Assembly: GCA_016195085.1 (NCBI GenBank)
Contig: JACQAG010000006.1
Coordinates: 111,614 to 175,613, forward strand
Reading direction: 5' to 3'
Source: Pseudomonadota bacterium
GTDB lineage: Bacteria; Pseudomonadota; Alphaproteobacteria; SHVZ01
DNA length: 64,000 nt
This document shows positions 1 to 8,147 of the stretch, one piece after another (the first letter of the stretch is position 1; the number at the start of each line of letters is the position of its first letter). The notes under the pieces are model-generated. The model was not told the DNA's origin. It saw nothing but the letters and a program-made list of their open reading frames with translations, and made no database searches. The translations under genes and the position numbers were made by a program.

Positions 1-276
1 CCGTTGCATGACCGCGTCGTCATCAAGCCGGCCGAGGGGGAGAGCAAGACCAGGGGCGGCATCATCATTCCCGACACCGCCAAGGAAAAGCCGGTCGAGG
101 GCAAGGTGATCGCGGTCGGGCCCGGCGCACGGGACACCAATGGCAGGCTCGTCCCGCCCGGCGTGAAGACCGGCGATACCGTTCTCTACGGCAAGTGGTC
201 CGGCACCGAGGTTAAGGTCGGGGGCGAAGACCTGGTCATCATGAAGGAGAGCGACATCATGGGAATCGTGGGCTGA
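1..276 (+). CDS. groES: Co-chaperonin GroES (5' end cut off by window)
   Basis: Small heptameric lid of the GroEL folding chamber in the cytoplasm. The frame is open from base 1 and reads [14 protein letters not shown], the usual GroES opening minus its first few residues. The mobile-loop region ([24 protein letters not shown]) and the C-terminal ending ESDIMGIVG fit the family. The TTG at base 4 is an internal Leu codon, so the true start lies upstream of the window. No groEL follows; a stem-loop and an unrelated phosphatase gene come next, so any linked groEL is not on the 3' side. Confidence 0.95.
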   Translation, partial: PLHDRVVIKPAEGESKTRGGIIIPDTAKEKPVEGKVIAVGPGARDTNGRLVPPGVKTGDTVLYGKWSGTEVKVGGEDLVIMKESDIMGIVG

Positions 277-300
277 CGCCCGCTTTGTCCCAAGGATCCC

Positions 301-331
301 AAGGGCCGCCAATTCGCGGCCCTTCGATTTT
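301..331 (+). terminator. Probable rho-independent terminator after groES
   Basis: A perfect 9-bp stem, AAGGGCCGC (301-309) with GCGGCCCTT (316-324), and a 6-nt loop, followed by a short T-rich run. It sits 25 bp after the groES stop and just before the next gene. The T-tract is short, so termination may be partial. Confidence 0.6.
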
Positions 332-343
332 GAGAGAGCCTGC

Positions 344-1162
344 ATGCCTCGGACCCTGCTCATGAGCGTCAATATCGATGCCGTGAGTCGTCTCATCCGG
401 GACGTCGCCGCTACCGAGATCATGCCCAGGTTCGACCGGCTTGCGGCCGGCGAGATCGAGGAAAAGGGGCCGGGCGACCTGGTGACGGTCGCCGACCGGG
501 CGGCCGAGCTGCGTCTCGGCCCCGCCTTGGCAGAGCTCCTGCCAGGTTCGGTCGTGGTGGGCGAGGAGGCGGCGGCGAGCGATCCCGGCATCCTCGCCCG
601 TCTCTCCGGGGAGGCGCCGGTCTGGGTCATCGATCCCGTCGACGGCACCGCCAATTTCGCCGCCGGCATTCCGCTCTTCGGGGTCATGGTCGGGCTCATC
701 CGTCGCGGGAGCGTCGTCGCCGGCTGGATCTGGGATGCGCCCGGCCAACGCATGGCGATCGCCGAGGCGGGGGCGGGGGCCCGGCTGAACGGCCGTCGGC
801 TCGAAGTGGCGCCCGCACGCGAGCCTGAACGTATGAGCGGCATTCTCACCTTCCGCACCGGAGAGCGGACGCTGGCGGAGACCGTTGCGCGCAACACGCC
901 CAAAGTCGCCTCGCATCTGAGCCTGCGCTGTGTCGCCCACGAATATCTGCTTCTGGCCGAGGGCCGCATCCACTTCGCCCATTACAACCGCACCTTCCCT
1001 TGGGACCATGCGCCGGGCTGGCTCTTGCACAAGGAGGCGGGCGGCTTCGGCCGTCGCCTCGATGGCAGCCCCTATGATCCGGCGGTGATCCACGGCCCGA
1101 TCCTGTTCGCGCCCGACCCGGAGAGCTGGCAGAGGCTGAAGGCGACCCTGTTCGCGACCTAA
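344..1162 (+). CDS. Inositol monophosphatase family protein
   Basis: Mg-dependent sugar/inositol phosphate phosphatase fold, cytoplasmic. Metal-site motifs are visible: GEE at about residues 73-75, IDPVDGT at 96-102 and WDHAPG at 220-225. At 272 aa it has the usual family length. The substrate cannot be read from sequence; inositol-1-phosphate, fructose-1,6-bisphosphate, PAP or histidinol phosphate are all used by relatives. An alternative start is Met7 (position 362). It stands alone between groES and an oxidoreductase on the same strand. Confidence 0.85.
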   Translation: MPRTLLMSVNIDAVSRLIRDVAATEIMPRFDRLAAGEIEEKGPGDLVTVADRAAELRLGPALAELLPGSVVVGEEAAASDPGILARLSGEAPVWVIDPVDGTANFAAGIPLFGVMVGLIRRGSVVAGWIWDAPGQRMAIAEAGAGARLNGRRLEVAPAREPERMSGILTFRTGERTLAETVARNTPKVASHLSLRCVAHEYLLLAEGRIHFAHYNRTFPWDHAPGWLLHKEAGGFGRRLDGSPYDPAVIHGPILFAPDPESWQRLKATLFAT

Positions 1163-1239
1163 CCCGCCGTTGCCCGTGACGGCGACGGCGGCTATAGCTC
1201 TAGCCCGCCATCACAAATCCGCACAGCCGAGGAGTTCCC

Positions 1240-2136
1240 ATGTCCGAGCAGGCCACGACCACCAAGCCGCGTTCCCTGGCGTTTCTGGGCCTGGGCGTCA
1301 TGGGCTTTCCCATGGCGGGGCATCTGGCTTCCGCCGGCCACCGGGTGACCGTCTACAACCGCACCGCCGCCAAGGCGAAGGAGTGGGTGAAGAAATACGG
1401 CGGCAAGACCGCGGCCACGCCCGCCGCGGCCGCGAAGGGTGCGGAGATCGTGCTGGCCTGCGTCGGCAATGATGATGATCTCCGCAGCATCGTCTATGGC
1501 GAGAATGGCGCCTTCGCCGGCATGGCGAAGGGGGCCATCTTCGTCGACCACACCACCGCCTCGGCCGAGGTCGCCCGCGAGCTGGAGGCGGCTGCCGGCA
1601 AGAAGGGGGTGGGCTTCCTCGATGCCCCTGTCTCCGGCGGTCAGGCCGGTGCGGTCAACGGCAAGCTCACCATCATGGTCGGCGGCAAGCCGGCGACCTT
1701 CAAGAATGCCGAGGCGGTGATGGCGCATTACGCCCGCGCGGTCACCCTCATGGGCCCGGCCGGCGCCGGGCAGCTCACCAAGATGGTGAACCAGATCTGC
1801 ATTGCCGGCGTCGTGCAGGGCCTGGCCGAAGGATTGAACTTCGCCGCGCGGGCCGGGCTCGACGGCAAGCGGGTGGTGGACGTGATCTCCAAGGGGGCGG
1901 CGCAGAGCTGGCAGATGGAGAACCGCGGCTACACCATGCTCGAAGGCAAGTTCGAATTCGGCTTTGCGGTGAACTGGATGCGCAAGGACCTCGGCATCTG
2001 CATCGCCGAGGCCAACCGCAACGGAGCGCTCTTGCCGATGACCGCCCTCGTCGACCAGTTCTATAACCATGTGCAGCGGCGCGGCGGCGGGCGCTGGGAT
2101 ACCTCCAGCCTCATCCAACTCTTGGCCAATATCTGA
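1240..2136 (+). CDS. NAD(P)-dependent beta-hydroxyacid dehydrogenase (3-hydroxyisobutyrate dehydrogenase family)
   Basis: Oxidoreductase of the 3-hydroxyisobutyrate/tartronate-semialdehyde reductase family. The N-terminal Rossmann motif GLGVMG lies at residues 17-22; the substrate loop DAPVSGG is present, and so is the catalytic-lysine helix GAGQLTKMVNQ near residue 180. At 298 aa the length is normal. An AGGAG ribosome site stands just before the ATG. Candidate substrates are 3-hydroxyisobutyrate, tartronate semialdehyde or glyoxylate; the exact one is not decidable here. Confidence 0.88.
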   Translation: MSEQATTTKPRSLAFLGLGVMGFPMAGHLASAGHRVTVYNRTAAKAKEWVKKYGGKTAATPAAAAKGAEIVLACVGNDDDLRSIVYGENGAFAGMAKGAIFVDHTTASAEVARELEAAAGKKGVGFLDAPVSGGQAGAVNGKLTIMVGGKPATFKNAEAVMAHYARAVTLMGPAGAGQLTKMVNQICIAGVVQGLAEGLNFAARAGLDGKRVVDVISKGAAQSWQMENRGYTMLEGKFEFGFAVNWMRKDLGICIAEANRNGALLPMTALVDQFYNHVQRRGGGRWDTSSLIQLLANI

Positions 2137-2153
2137 GGAGCTTCGTTCGCACC

Positions 2154-2687
2154 ATGCGAATGGCAGAGGCACGGGCAGGGGAAGCCGAGACCGGCGTCTT
2201 CGAGCGCATCGTGGCCCTCCTGGACTCCGGCCGCGCTCTTTACCGGGTGATCGAGCACCCACCTGAAGGACGCTCGGAGCACATCAGCCGGATCCGCGGC
2301 AATTTGCCCTCGCAGGCGGCGAAAGCGATGGTGGTTGCGGTCAAGACCCGGGAAGGTCGGCGCTTCGCCTTGGCGATCCTGCCGGGCAATCGCCGGGTCG
2401 ACTTCGGCGCGATCGCCCGGCAATTCGGCGGCACGAAGGCTTCCTTCGCGGCACCCGAGGAGGCGCGGCGCCTCACCGGATGCGACATGGGAGCCGTGCC
2501 GCCTTTCAGTTTTTCTGCGGAGCTCCCGGTCCTGGTCGACCCGAAGCTGCTCGAGCACAATGAGATCGCCTTTAATGCCGGGCGCCTCGATCGCTCGATG
2601 TTTCTCGCCACACGCTCCTATCTCGAGATCGTAAAGCCCGCGGTCGCGGAGATCGCCCTGCCGGAGACGACGGAAGCCAAGACGTAA
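2154..2687 (+). CDS. YbaK/EbsC-type aminoacyl-tRNA deacylase domain protein
   Basis: Single-domain trans-editing fold related to the ProRS insertion domain, which hydrolyses mischarged aminoacyl-tRNA. Family features are the RIRGNLPSQAAKAMVVAVK segment with its conserved Lys, and the GCDMGAVPPFSF loop equivalent to GxxxGxVxPFG. At 177 aa it is typical. It starts 17 bp after the upstream dehydrogenase and may share its transcript. Which tRNA it edits is unknown. Confidence 0.8.
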   Translation: MRMAEARAGEAETGVFERIVALLDSGRALYRVIEHPPEGRSEHISRIRGNLPSQAAKAMVVAVKTREGRRFALAILPGNRRVDFGAIARQFGGTKASFAAPEEARRLTGCDMGAVPPFSFSAELPVLVDPKLLEHNEIAFNAGRLDRSMFLATRSYLEIVKPAVAEIALPETTEAKT

Positions 2688-2702
2688 GGTCGGGATCGGC
2701 AC

Positions 2703-3518
2703 TTACGCGTTTCTATTCGCCCGCCTTTCGTCGCGCTTCACCGCCTCCCAGAGGGCTTCCATCTCGGCCAGGCTGGCCTCCTTGGGGCTGCGCTTCGAGG
2801 CCGCCAGGCGAGCCTCGATGCTCCTGAAGCGCCGCTCGAATTTACCGTTGCAACGCCTTAAGGCAGCTTCGGAATCGACCTGCAGATGCCGCGCCAGGTT
2901 GACCACGGCAAAGAGCAGATCGCCGATCTCATCCTCCAGGCGATCCGGATCTCCTTCGGGGAGCTCGGCGCGCAGCTCCGCGATCTCTTCCTCGATCTTG
3001 TCGACAACCTGGTTTGCCTCAGGCCAATCGAAGCCGACGCGGCCGGCGCGACGCTGCAGCTTGTCGGCGCGAACCAAGGCCGGCATGGCGAGGCCGACGC
3101 CGGCCAGCGCACTCATGTCCGCATCCTTATCCTTGCCTTTGGCGGTGCGCTCTTCGGCTTTCTGCGCCTCCCAGGACGCGGTTTGGGCTTCGGCGCCGGC
3201 GACCTTAGCGTCGGCGAACACGTGCGGGTGGCGCCGGACCATCTTGTCGGCGATGCCGCTGGCCACCTCGCCAAAGTCGAACTGCCCGGCCTCGCGCGCC
3301 ATCTGTGCATGGAAGACGACTTGGAGCAGGAGATCGCCCAGCTCGTCCTTGAGATCGCCGACGTCGCCGCGCTCGATCGCATCGGCAACCTCGTAGGCTT
3401 CTTCGATGGTATAGGGCGCGATGGTCTTGAAGGTCTGCTCCAAATCCCAGGGACAGCCGCCCTTGGGATCGCGGAGTTTCGCCATGATCTGCAGAAGACG
3501 GTCGAGCTGGTCGGTCAT
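2703..3518 (-). CDS. mazG: Nucleoside triphosphate pyrophosphohydrolase MazG
   Basis: House-cleaning all-alpha NTP pyrophosphatase that converts NTPs/dNTPs to NMPs and PPi. The protein carries two MazG repeats: CPWDLEQTFKTIAPYTIEEAYE and DELGDLLLQVVFHAQMA in the N half, and EEIAELRAEL and DEIGDLLFAVVNLARHL in the C half, giving the paired ExxE/ExxD metal sites. At 271 aa it matches the E. coli-type length. It converges with the YbaK-like gene, 15 bp between stops. Confidence 0.93.
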   Translation of the reverse strand: MTDQLDRLLQIMAKLRDPKGGCPWDLEQTFKTIAPYTIEEAYEVADAIERGDVGDLKDELGDLLLQVVFHAQMAREAGQFDFGEVASGIADKMVRRHPHVFADAKVAGAEAQTASWEAQKAEERTAKGKDKDADMSALAGVGLAMPALVRADKLQRRAGRVGFDWPEANQVVDKIEEEIAELRAELPEGDPDRLEDEIGDLLFAVVNLARHLQVDSEAALRRCNGKFERRFRSIEARLAASKRSPKEASLAEMEALWEAVKRDERRANRNA

Positions 3519-3623
3519 GGGCTCACTCGAGTGACGGGCAAGGGAGGGCGGCGAGGGTAGCCGAGCCGAGCGGATCCGACCAAAGCGGATCCGTCCATTT
3601 ATCGCATAATGTATATTATGGAA

Positions 3624-3657
3624 AATTCATTCGCGATGTTTGACTTGACATACCCAG
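3624..3657. repeat. Left target duplication and terminal inverted repeat of the IS1595-type element
   Basis: AATTCATT at 3624-3631 is repeated as a direct repeat at 5818-5825, matching the 8-bp duplication known for the IS1595 family. Inside it, 3632-3657 is an imperfect inverted repeat of 5792-5817 (22 of 26 bases by eye, with a shared core ACATACCCAG/CCATACCCAG). Confidence 0.85.
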
Positions 3658-3695
3658 ACACCTCAGTTAGTGTTGCGCCATAAGGAGTTTCCGCC

Positions 3696-4625
3696 ATGGC
3701 GCCCATTCTTTCTGCCGCTCGTTTCCACACTGAAGAAGCCGCTTTCGAATACGTCGAGGCGCTTCTTTGGCCTACCGGCCCTGTGTGCCCGCATTGCGGC
3801 AACGCCGATGCGGCGCGGATTGGGCGCCTCCAGGGCAAGACTACCCGTCCGGGCCTGCGGAAGTGCTACGAGTGCCGGAAGCCTTTCACCGTGCGCATGG
3901 GAACCGTCTTCGAGAGCAGCCACGCCCCCTTGCGGACCTGGCTCCAGGCCATGCACCTTCTGTGCTCGTCCAAGAAGGGCATTTCGACCCGCCAGCTTCA
4001 CCGAACCTTGGGCGTGAGCCTGAAGACCGCCTGGTTCATGGGCCACCGCATCCGCGAGGCCATGAAGCCCCTCCCCGAGGCTTCCGGCCCGCTCGGGTCC
4101 GGCGGCAAGACCGTGGAAGCCGACGAGATGTATCTGACCAACTCGCCCAAGACCCGCAAGCGGGCGGACGGCCAGCGACGGTATATGCAGGTCCTGAGCC
4201 TGGTCGAGCGCGATGGCGAAACCCGGTCCATGTTCATCGACCATAGCAACATGACCAGCGTTCGGGCCGGCATCTACCGGCACGTTAGCCCTGAGGCCCG
4301 GCTGGTCACCGACGCCGCCGCCTATCACAAGGGTGCGCCGGTGGCGAAGCATGAGAGCGTTGACCACTCCAAGAAGGAATGGGTCCGCGGCGACGTTCAC
4401 ACCAACACCCTCGAAGGCTTCTTTTCGATCTTCAAGCGCGGGATGATCGGCGTTTACCAGCACATGGACGCCAAGCATCTCGACCGCTACCTGGCCGAGT
4501 TCGATTTCCGGCAGAACAACCGGGCCAAGCTCGGGGTTGATGACGCGGAGCGGACCCGCCGCGCGATCCAGGGCGCCAAAGGCAAGCGCCTGACCTATCA
4601 AACGACTGGTAGCCAAGGGGCCTGA
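3696..4625 (+). CDS. IS1595-family transposase (ISXO2-like)
   Basis: DDE-type transposase that moves the element. An N-terminal zinc ribbon is visible as CPHC (31-34) and CYEC (57-60), followed by the helix-turn-helix-like GISTRQLHRTLGVSLKTAWFMGHR, then the catalytic core with VEADEMYL (first acidic residue), TDAAAYH (second), and the characteristic VHTNTLEGFFSIFKRG block and final DFRQNNR. At 309 aa it looks full length and undamaged, so the element may still be active. Confidence 0.93.
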   Translation: MAPILSAARFHTEEAAFEYVEALLWPTGPVCPHCGNADAARIGRLQGKTTRPGLRKCYECRKPFTVRMGTVFESSHAPLRTWLQAMHLLCSSKKGISTRQLHRTLGVSLKTAWFMGHRIREAMKPLPEASGPLGSGGKTVEADEMYLTNSPKTRKRADGQRRYMQVLSLVERDGETRSMFIDHSNMTSVRAGIYRHVSPEARLVTDAAAYHKGAPVAKHESVDHSKKEWVRGDVHTNTLEGFFSIFKRGMIGVYQHMDAKHLDRYLAEFDFRQNNRAKLGVDDAERTRRAIQGAKGKRLTYQTTGSQGA

Positions 4626-4719
4626 TCGACGCTGGCTCATGCGGTACTGGCGCCGCTGGAAAGCGGAGCGGGCGCAGTTGGAATTGCCGTTTGACGATGA
4701 CGAGCCTATATAGGCGCGC

Positions 4720-4917
4720 ATGGCACGGAAGCCTGCGCCCAAGCCCGATGACCCCGAACAGTCCAAGCGGTTCATAAAGATGGCCCGCGAACTCGGGACG
4801 GACGAAAGTCCAGAGGCGTTTGATCGGGTGTTCAAAAAGATTGTTCCCATTAAGGGGACCGCTTCGGTTCTTCGAGCCGCGTCGAAAGGGTCAGGAAAAA
4901 CCCATGGACGTGGTTGA
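4720..4917 (+). CDS. Small passenger protein of the insertion element
   Basis: A 65-aa basic protein beginning MARKPAPKPDDPEQSKRFI, without a domain I can name. It lies 94 bp after the transposase stop on the same strand, and its 3' end overlaps the 3' end of the HEPN-motif gene by 68 bp, in antisense. A still smaller ORF (24 aa, 4639-4713, Arg/Trp-rich then acidic) lies between the transposase and this gene. Clean start and composition argue for a real gene; the function is unknown. Confidence 0.5.
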   Translation: MARKPAPKPDDPEQSKRFIKMARELGTDESPEAFDRVFKKIVPIKGTASVLRAASKGSGKTHGRG

Positions 4918-5773
4918 AGACGTCTAGAGCTTGTCCCTCTTGGTAGTTCTCGCGCGTGTGCATGACGTGGTTGCGCCATGCCTCTCGGAAGTATCTGAAC
5001 TGAGCCGCCGCCTCTGAATAGAACTTGAGATCGGCCACTTTCTTTTTCGATTTCGTAAGCTGTTCCATGCCTTTAATTTTGGATTCGATCTGGTCGATGA
5101 TGTTCTTCCAGTTTTCGAGATCCAGCGATGATGGAAAGGATACTTTGAGGGTTCTTGCCAGGGCTCTTAGGCCGATTTCGGCCGCTCGCATGGCGTGAAA
5201 CACCGTGGCTGTATAACTACCAACAGCCAAACAATCTCCAGACGCCGCTATCTCCTTCGACGCGACCGGAAACTTCGTCTTCAATCCCTCACCCAGTTTC
5301 AGGCGGTCCCCAAAAAATTGGGTTCGATGGGGTGGCACGAATAAGAACAGCGTGCTTCGCAGCTCGCCCATCATTGCATCGACAAGGATCTGAAATTCCC
5401 GCTCTGTTTGCGGCAGATCATCGAGCCTTTCCACCAACAGCTCGGCAGATGTTTCGAGTCCCAGCTTGCCGCAGATTTTGCTCATTTCTGTGAGGCTGCT
5501 TTTTAACGATTCCTTCTCAGACGCAGACAACTCCTCATATTCGGTGATGACCTTTGACCGTGCGGCTTGAGCCAAAGCTCCTAGCCCAACCGGAGCGGGC
5601 CCCAGTCCGGCCTGAATGCCGGCCGACTCATCCATCTTAACGGTCGTATTGCTAGCCATGTAAAAGACGGTCATCGCATATTCAATGCGGCGTCCGAGAT
5701 GGATATATCTGGCGGCATAGTCTCGAAGAAGATCCAAGAGACTCACCAATTGAGAGGGGTGAAACAAACCCAC
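4850..5773 (-). CDS. HEPN-motif passenger protein
   Basis: A 307-aa soluble protein without a clear named family. The C-terminal part (about 190-290) is helical and contains FREAWRNHVMHTRENY, in which RNHVMH fits the R-N-X3-H version of the HEPN R-X4-6-H ribonuclease motif, and a conserved-looking AVFHAMRAAEIGLRALA helix precedes it. HEPN proteins are often RNases in toxin or defence systems, so a defence or addiction role inside the IS is possible but inferred. The gene starts 19 bp inside the right inverted repeat and is transcribed towards the transposase. Confidence 0.65.
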   Translation of the reverse strand: MGLFHPSQLVSLLDLLRDYAARYIHLGRRIEYAMTVFYMASNTTVKMDESAGIQAGLGPAPVGLGALAQAARSKVITEYEELSASEKESLKSSLTEMSKICGKLGLETSAELLVERLDDLPQTEREFQILVDAMMGELRSTLFLFVPPHRTQFFGDRLKLGEGLKTKFPVASKEIAASGDCLAVGSYTATVFHAMRAAEIGLRALARTLKVSFPSSLDLENWKNIIDQIESKIKGMEQLTKSKKKVADLKFYSEAAAQFRYFREAWRNHVMHTRENYQEGQALDVFNHVHGFFLTLSTRLEEPKRSP

Positions 5774-5791
5774 TCAACATACCCCTTGCGG

Positions 5792-5825
5792 CTGGGTATG
5801 GGAAGTCGAACATCGCTAATTCATT
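5792..5825. repeat. Right inverted repeat and target duplication of the IS1595-type element
   Basis: 5792-5817 is the inverted partner of 3632-3657; 5818-5825 is the second copy of AATTCATT. Confidence 0.85.
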
Positions 5826-5868
5826 GGCGATAACGTAACTGGCTCAGTGACCCACGATATATGGCCGA

Positions 5869-6111
5869 TCAGCCCTTCGGTCCGTACTCGATGACGATCT
5901 CGGTGTTGGCGAGGTCTATCTGCGGCCGTGTCCGATAGCTCTTGCCCTGGATCTCGATCTTGTCGTGCTTGACGCCCAAGCGAACATTGAACGATCTGGG
6001 AATGACCAAGCCGGTCACCTGCTGGCGGTCGCGTTCAAGATCGGCGATGGCTTTCGTTAGCTGCCCAAGCGCTTGGACCGGCTCGGTGATGCGGAGCGTT
6101 CTGGTGGCCAC
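5869..6111 (-). CDS. Conserved-looking small hypothetical protein (80 aa)
   Basis: I do not recognise a family. The reading frame is open much further upstream but overlaps the GNAT gene there; a GTG at 6111 with a GGGAGA ribosome site about 5 bp upstream gives an 80-aa protein that begins right after the GNAT gene. The sequence has a helical N part with EPVQALGQLTKAIADLERDRQQ, then a beta-rich C part. It ends the minus-strand core block. Confidence 0.5.
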   Translation of the reverse strand: MATRTLRITEPVQALGQLTKAIADLERDRQQVTGLVIPRSFNVRLGVKHDKIEIQGKSYRTRPQIDLANTEIVIEYGPKG

Positions 6112-6164
6112 TTCCGTCTCCCTTGGATAACTCTGCGCAACAATGCGGCGTGGGCTTAGCTGCC

Positions 6165-6599
6165 TCACGCAGGCCGGAATTCCATCATCCGCTCCGGTTC
6201 CGCCAGCTCGGCAAAACCGAAGGACCGGTAAAGCTCGTGCGCATCCGTGGTCGACAGAATCCATCGCCGGAGCCCCTGAAGATCCGGATGCGCCATGATG
6301 CATTGGATCAGCCATCGGCCGAGCCCGCGCTGGCGCTGTTCCTTGACGATGAACACATCGGCGAGCCAGGCCCTGGTCGCCCGGTCGGTGACCACCCGGG
6401 CGAAGCCCACCTGGCTCCCGCCCTCGGCGTAGACCCCGAAGCATAGCGAGCCATCGATGATCCGCTGAACCAGCTCAGGGGATATCGAAGTGATCCAATA
6501 GGCCTCGTTCGCCAGGAAACGATGGATCAGTTCCCGGTCGAGCCGGGCCGGATCATCCGACACCTCAGTGCCATCGCTACGGCGCCAGGTTTCGACCAT
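6165..6599 (-). CDS. GNAT family N-acetyltransferase
   Basis: 144-aa acetyl-CoA-dependent acyltransferase fold. Family features are VGFARVVTDRATRAWLADVFI (beta-4), the acetyl-CoA pyrophosphate loop EQRQRGLGRWL (Q/RxxGxG/A) and the C-terminal ELYRSFGFAE. The substrate is unknown. It follows the MBL-fold gene by 6 bp and is probably in the same transcript. Confidence 0.85.
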   Translation of the reverse strand: MVETWRRSDGTEVSDDPARLDRELIHRFLANEAYWITSISPELVQRIIDGSLCFGVYAEGGSQVGFARVVTDRATRAWLADVFIVKEQRQRGLGRWLIQCIMAHPDLQGLRRWILSTTDAHELYRSFGFAELAEPERMMEFRPA

Positions 6600-6605
6600 T
6601 GCTCT

Positions 6606-7367
6606 TCAAGCCTCCAGCACCATGCCGTCATAGCCCGGCTCGACCCCGGGCGGCAGCTTCGCCCTCAGCTCCTCGTAGTCGAGCCATTGGCCCATATGGG
6701 TCAAGACCGCGCGCCGCGGCTGCACCCGCCGGATCCATTCGAGGGTCTGCGCCAGATGGCTATGGGTCGGATGCGGCTCTTCGCGCACGCAATCGACGAT
6801 CCAGGTATCGATGCCCGCCAACGCGACATAGGCCGCCTCGTCCAGGCGGTGCACGTCGGTGGAATAAGCGATGCGGCCGAACCTGAGCCCCAGCGTCTCG
6901 GAGTAGCCGTGATCCTGGCGGAACGGGACGACAGCGACCGATCCGATCTCGAAGGCCCCGTCGATGACACGGGGAACCAGCACCGGCTTGTAGAAGAAGT
7001 CGGTGCCCACCTCTTTGAACACGTAGCCGAAGCGCTGGCGAATGGTCTCGAGGGTCGCTTCGGTCGCCCATATGTCCAAATGCGTCCGCATCATCTGGTT
7101 GACGCCGCGGAGATCGTCGATCCCATGCAGGTGATCGGCATGGCCATGGGTGTAAACGACGCCATCCAACCGCCCCACGCCCACCCGCAGGAGCTGCTCG
7201 CGGAGATCGGGCGAGGTGTCCACCAGGACCTTGGTGTCGCCCTCCTCCACCAGGATGGACACGCGCAGCCGCCGGTTCTTCGGGTTCTTGGGATCGCAGT
7301 TGCCCCACTGGTCGCCCACCAGCGGCACACCGCCAGAGCTGCCGCAGCCCAAGATCGTGACGCGCAT
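6606..7367 (-). CDS. MBL-fold metallohydrolase, PhnP-like
   Basis: 253-aa zinc phosphodiesterase/hydrolase of the metallo-beta-lactamase fold. The N terminus MRVTILGCGSSGGVP and the metal motif THGHADHLHG are those of the PhnP-like group that follows tatD in many alphaproteobacteria. Later metal ligands fit HDHGYSE-like and THMGQW. It starts 3 bp after the tatD stop. The physiological substrate is not established for this branch. Confidence 0.85.
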   Translation of the reverse strand: MRVTILGCGSSGGVPLVGDQWGNCDPKNPKNRRLRVSILVEEGDTKVLVDTSPDLREQLLRVGVGRLDGVVYTHGHADHLHGIDDLRGVNQMMRTHLDIWATEATLETIRQRFGYVFKEVGTDFFYKPVLVPRVIDGAFEIGSVAVVPFRQDHGYSETLGLRFGRIAYSTDVHRLDEAAYVALAGIDTWIVDCVREEPHPTHSHLAQTLEWIRRVQPRRAVLTHMGQWLDYEELRAKLPPGVEPGYDGMVLEA

Positions 7368-7370
7368 GGA

Positions 7371-8147
7371 TCAGCTCGGGACGCGGGCAAATACCCGGAA
7401 GAAGTTCTCGGTCGAGGCCTTGGCGAACTCGGCGCTGCCCAGCCCCTTGAGCCCAGCCACCGTCGCGGCGGTGTGCACGACGAAGGCTGGTTCGTTGCGC
7501 TGGCCGCGAAGCGGCACCGGCGCCAAATAGGGCGCATCGGTCTCGACCAAGAGGCGATCCAAGGGCACGCCGCGCACCGTGTCCCGGAGATTTTCGGCCT
7601 TCTTGAAGGTGACGATGCCGGCAAGTGAGATGTAAAAGCCAAGTTCCACAGCTTTTTCAGCAAGCTCGCGGCCAGAGCTGAAGCAATGCAAGAGGCCGGT
7701 GAAGGCTCCCTTCGATTGCTCATCGGCCAAGATGCCGGCGGTCTCGGCGTCGGCGTCGCGGCTGTGCACGATCAGCGGCAAGCCGGTCTCCCGGGCGGCG
7801 GCGGCATGGGCGCGGAAGCTGCGCTCCTGGGCATCGCGCGGGCTGTGCTCGTAATAGAAGTCGAGGCCGGTTTCGCCGATGCCGACGACCTTGGGATGGC
7901 GGGCGAGAGCGACCAGGCGCGCCGCATCCACCGCCGGCTCGCTCCCGGCTTCATGGGGATGGATGCCGACCGAGCAATAGACCTCCGGAAACCGCTCGGC
8001 GATGGCGATGATCCGGTCGAACTCCGTCACCTTGGTCGAGATCGTCACCATGCGCCCGACCCCGGCGGCGCGGGCCCGGGCGATGACCTGGTCGAGCTCG
8101 GCGTAGAGTTCGGGGAAGTCCAGATGGCAGTGGCTGTCCACCAGCAT
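7371..8147 (-). CDS. tatD: TatD family metal-dependent hydrolase (DNase)
   Basis: 258-aa TIM-barrel nuclease of the TatD family (3'-5' exonuclease, DNA repair and degradation). Metal ligands are visible in DSHCHLD at the N terminus, GIGETGLDFYY, VHSRDA, HCFSSG and the final ETDAPYLAP. Its ATG overlaps the metG stop by one base (TGATG), which indicates translational coupling. Confidence 0.93.
   Translation of the reverse strand: MLVDSHCHLDFPELYAELDQVIARARAAGVGRMVTISTKVTEFDRIIAIAERFPEVYCSVGIHPHEAGSEPAVDAARLVALARHPKVVGIGETGLDFYYEHSPRDAQERSFRAHAAAARETGLPLIVHSRDADAETAGILADEQSKGAFTGLLHCFSSGRELAEKAVELGFYISLAGIVTFKKAENLRDTVRGVPLDRLLVETDAPYLAPVPLRGQRNEPAFVVHTAATVAGLKGLGSAEFAKASTENFFRVFARVPS

Larger units (their letters stand above)
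3632..5817 (+). mobile_element. IS1595-family (ISXO2-like) insertion with passenger genes
   Basis: A 2.2-kb element bounded by 26-bp imperfect inverted repeats and an 8-bp direct duplication AATTCATT. It holds the transposase (plus strand), a 65-aa ORF, and a divergently placed HEPN-motif gene on the minus strand. Both ends and the duplication are intact, which suggests a fairly recent insertion. It lies in the intergenic space upstream of mazG and breaks no recognisable gene. Confidence 0.85.

Noticed and set aside
5869..6444. A 191-aa frame behind the GNAT gene
   Set aside because: Its first half overlaps the GNAT gene in another frame and has no family; only the part from the GTG at 6111 is kept.
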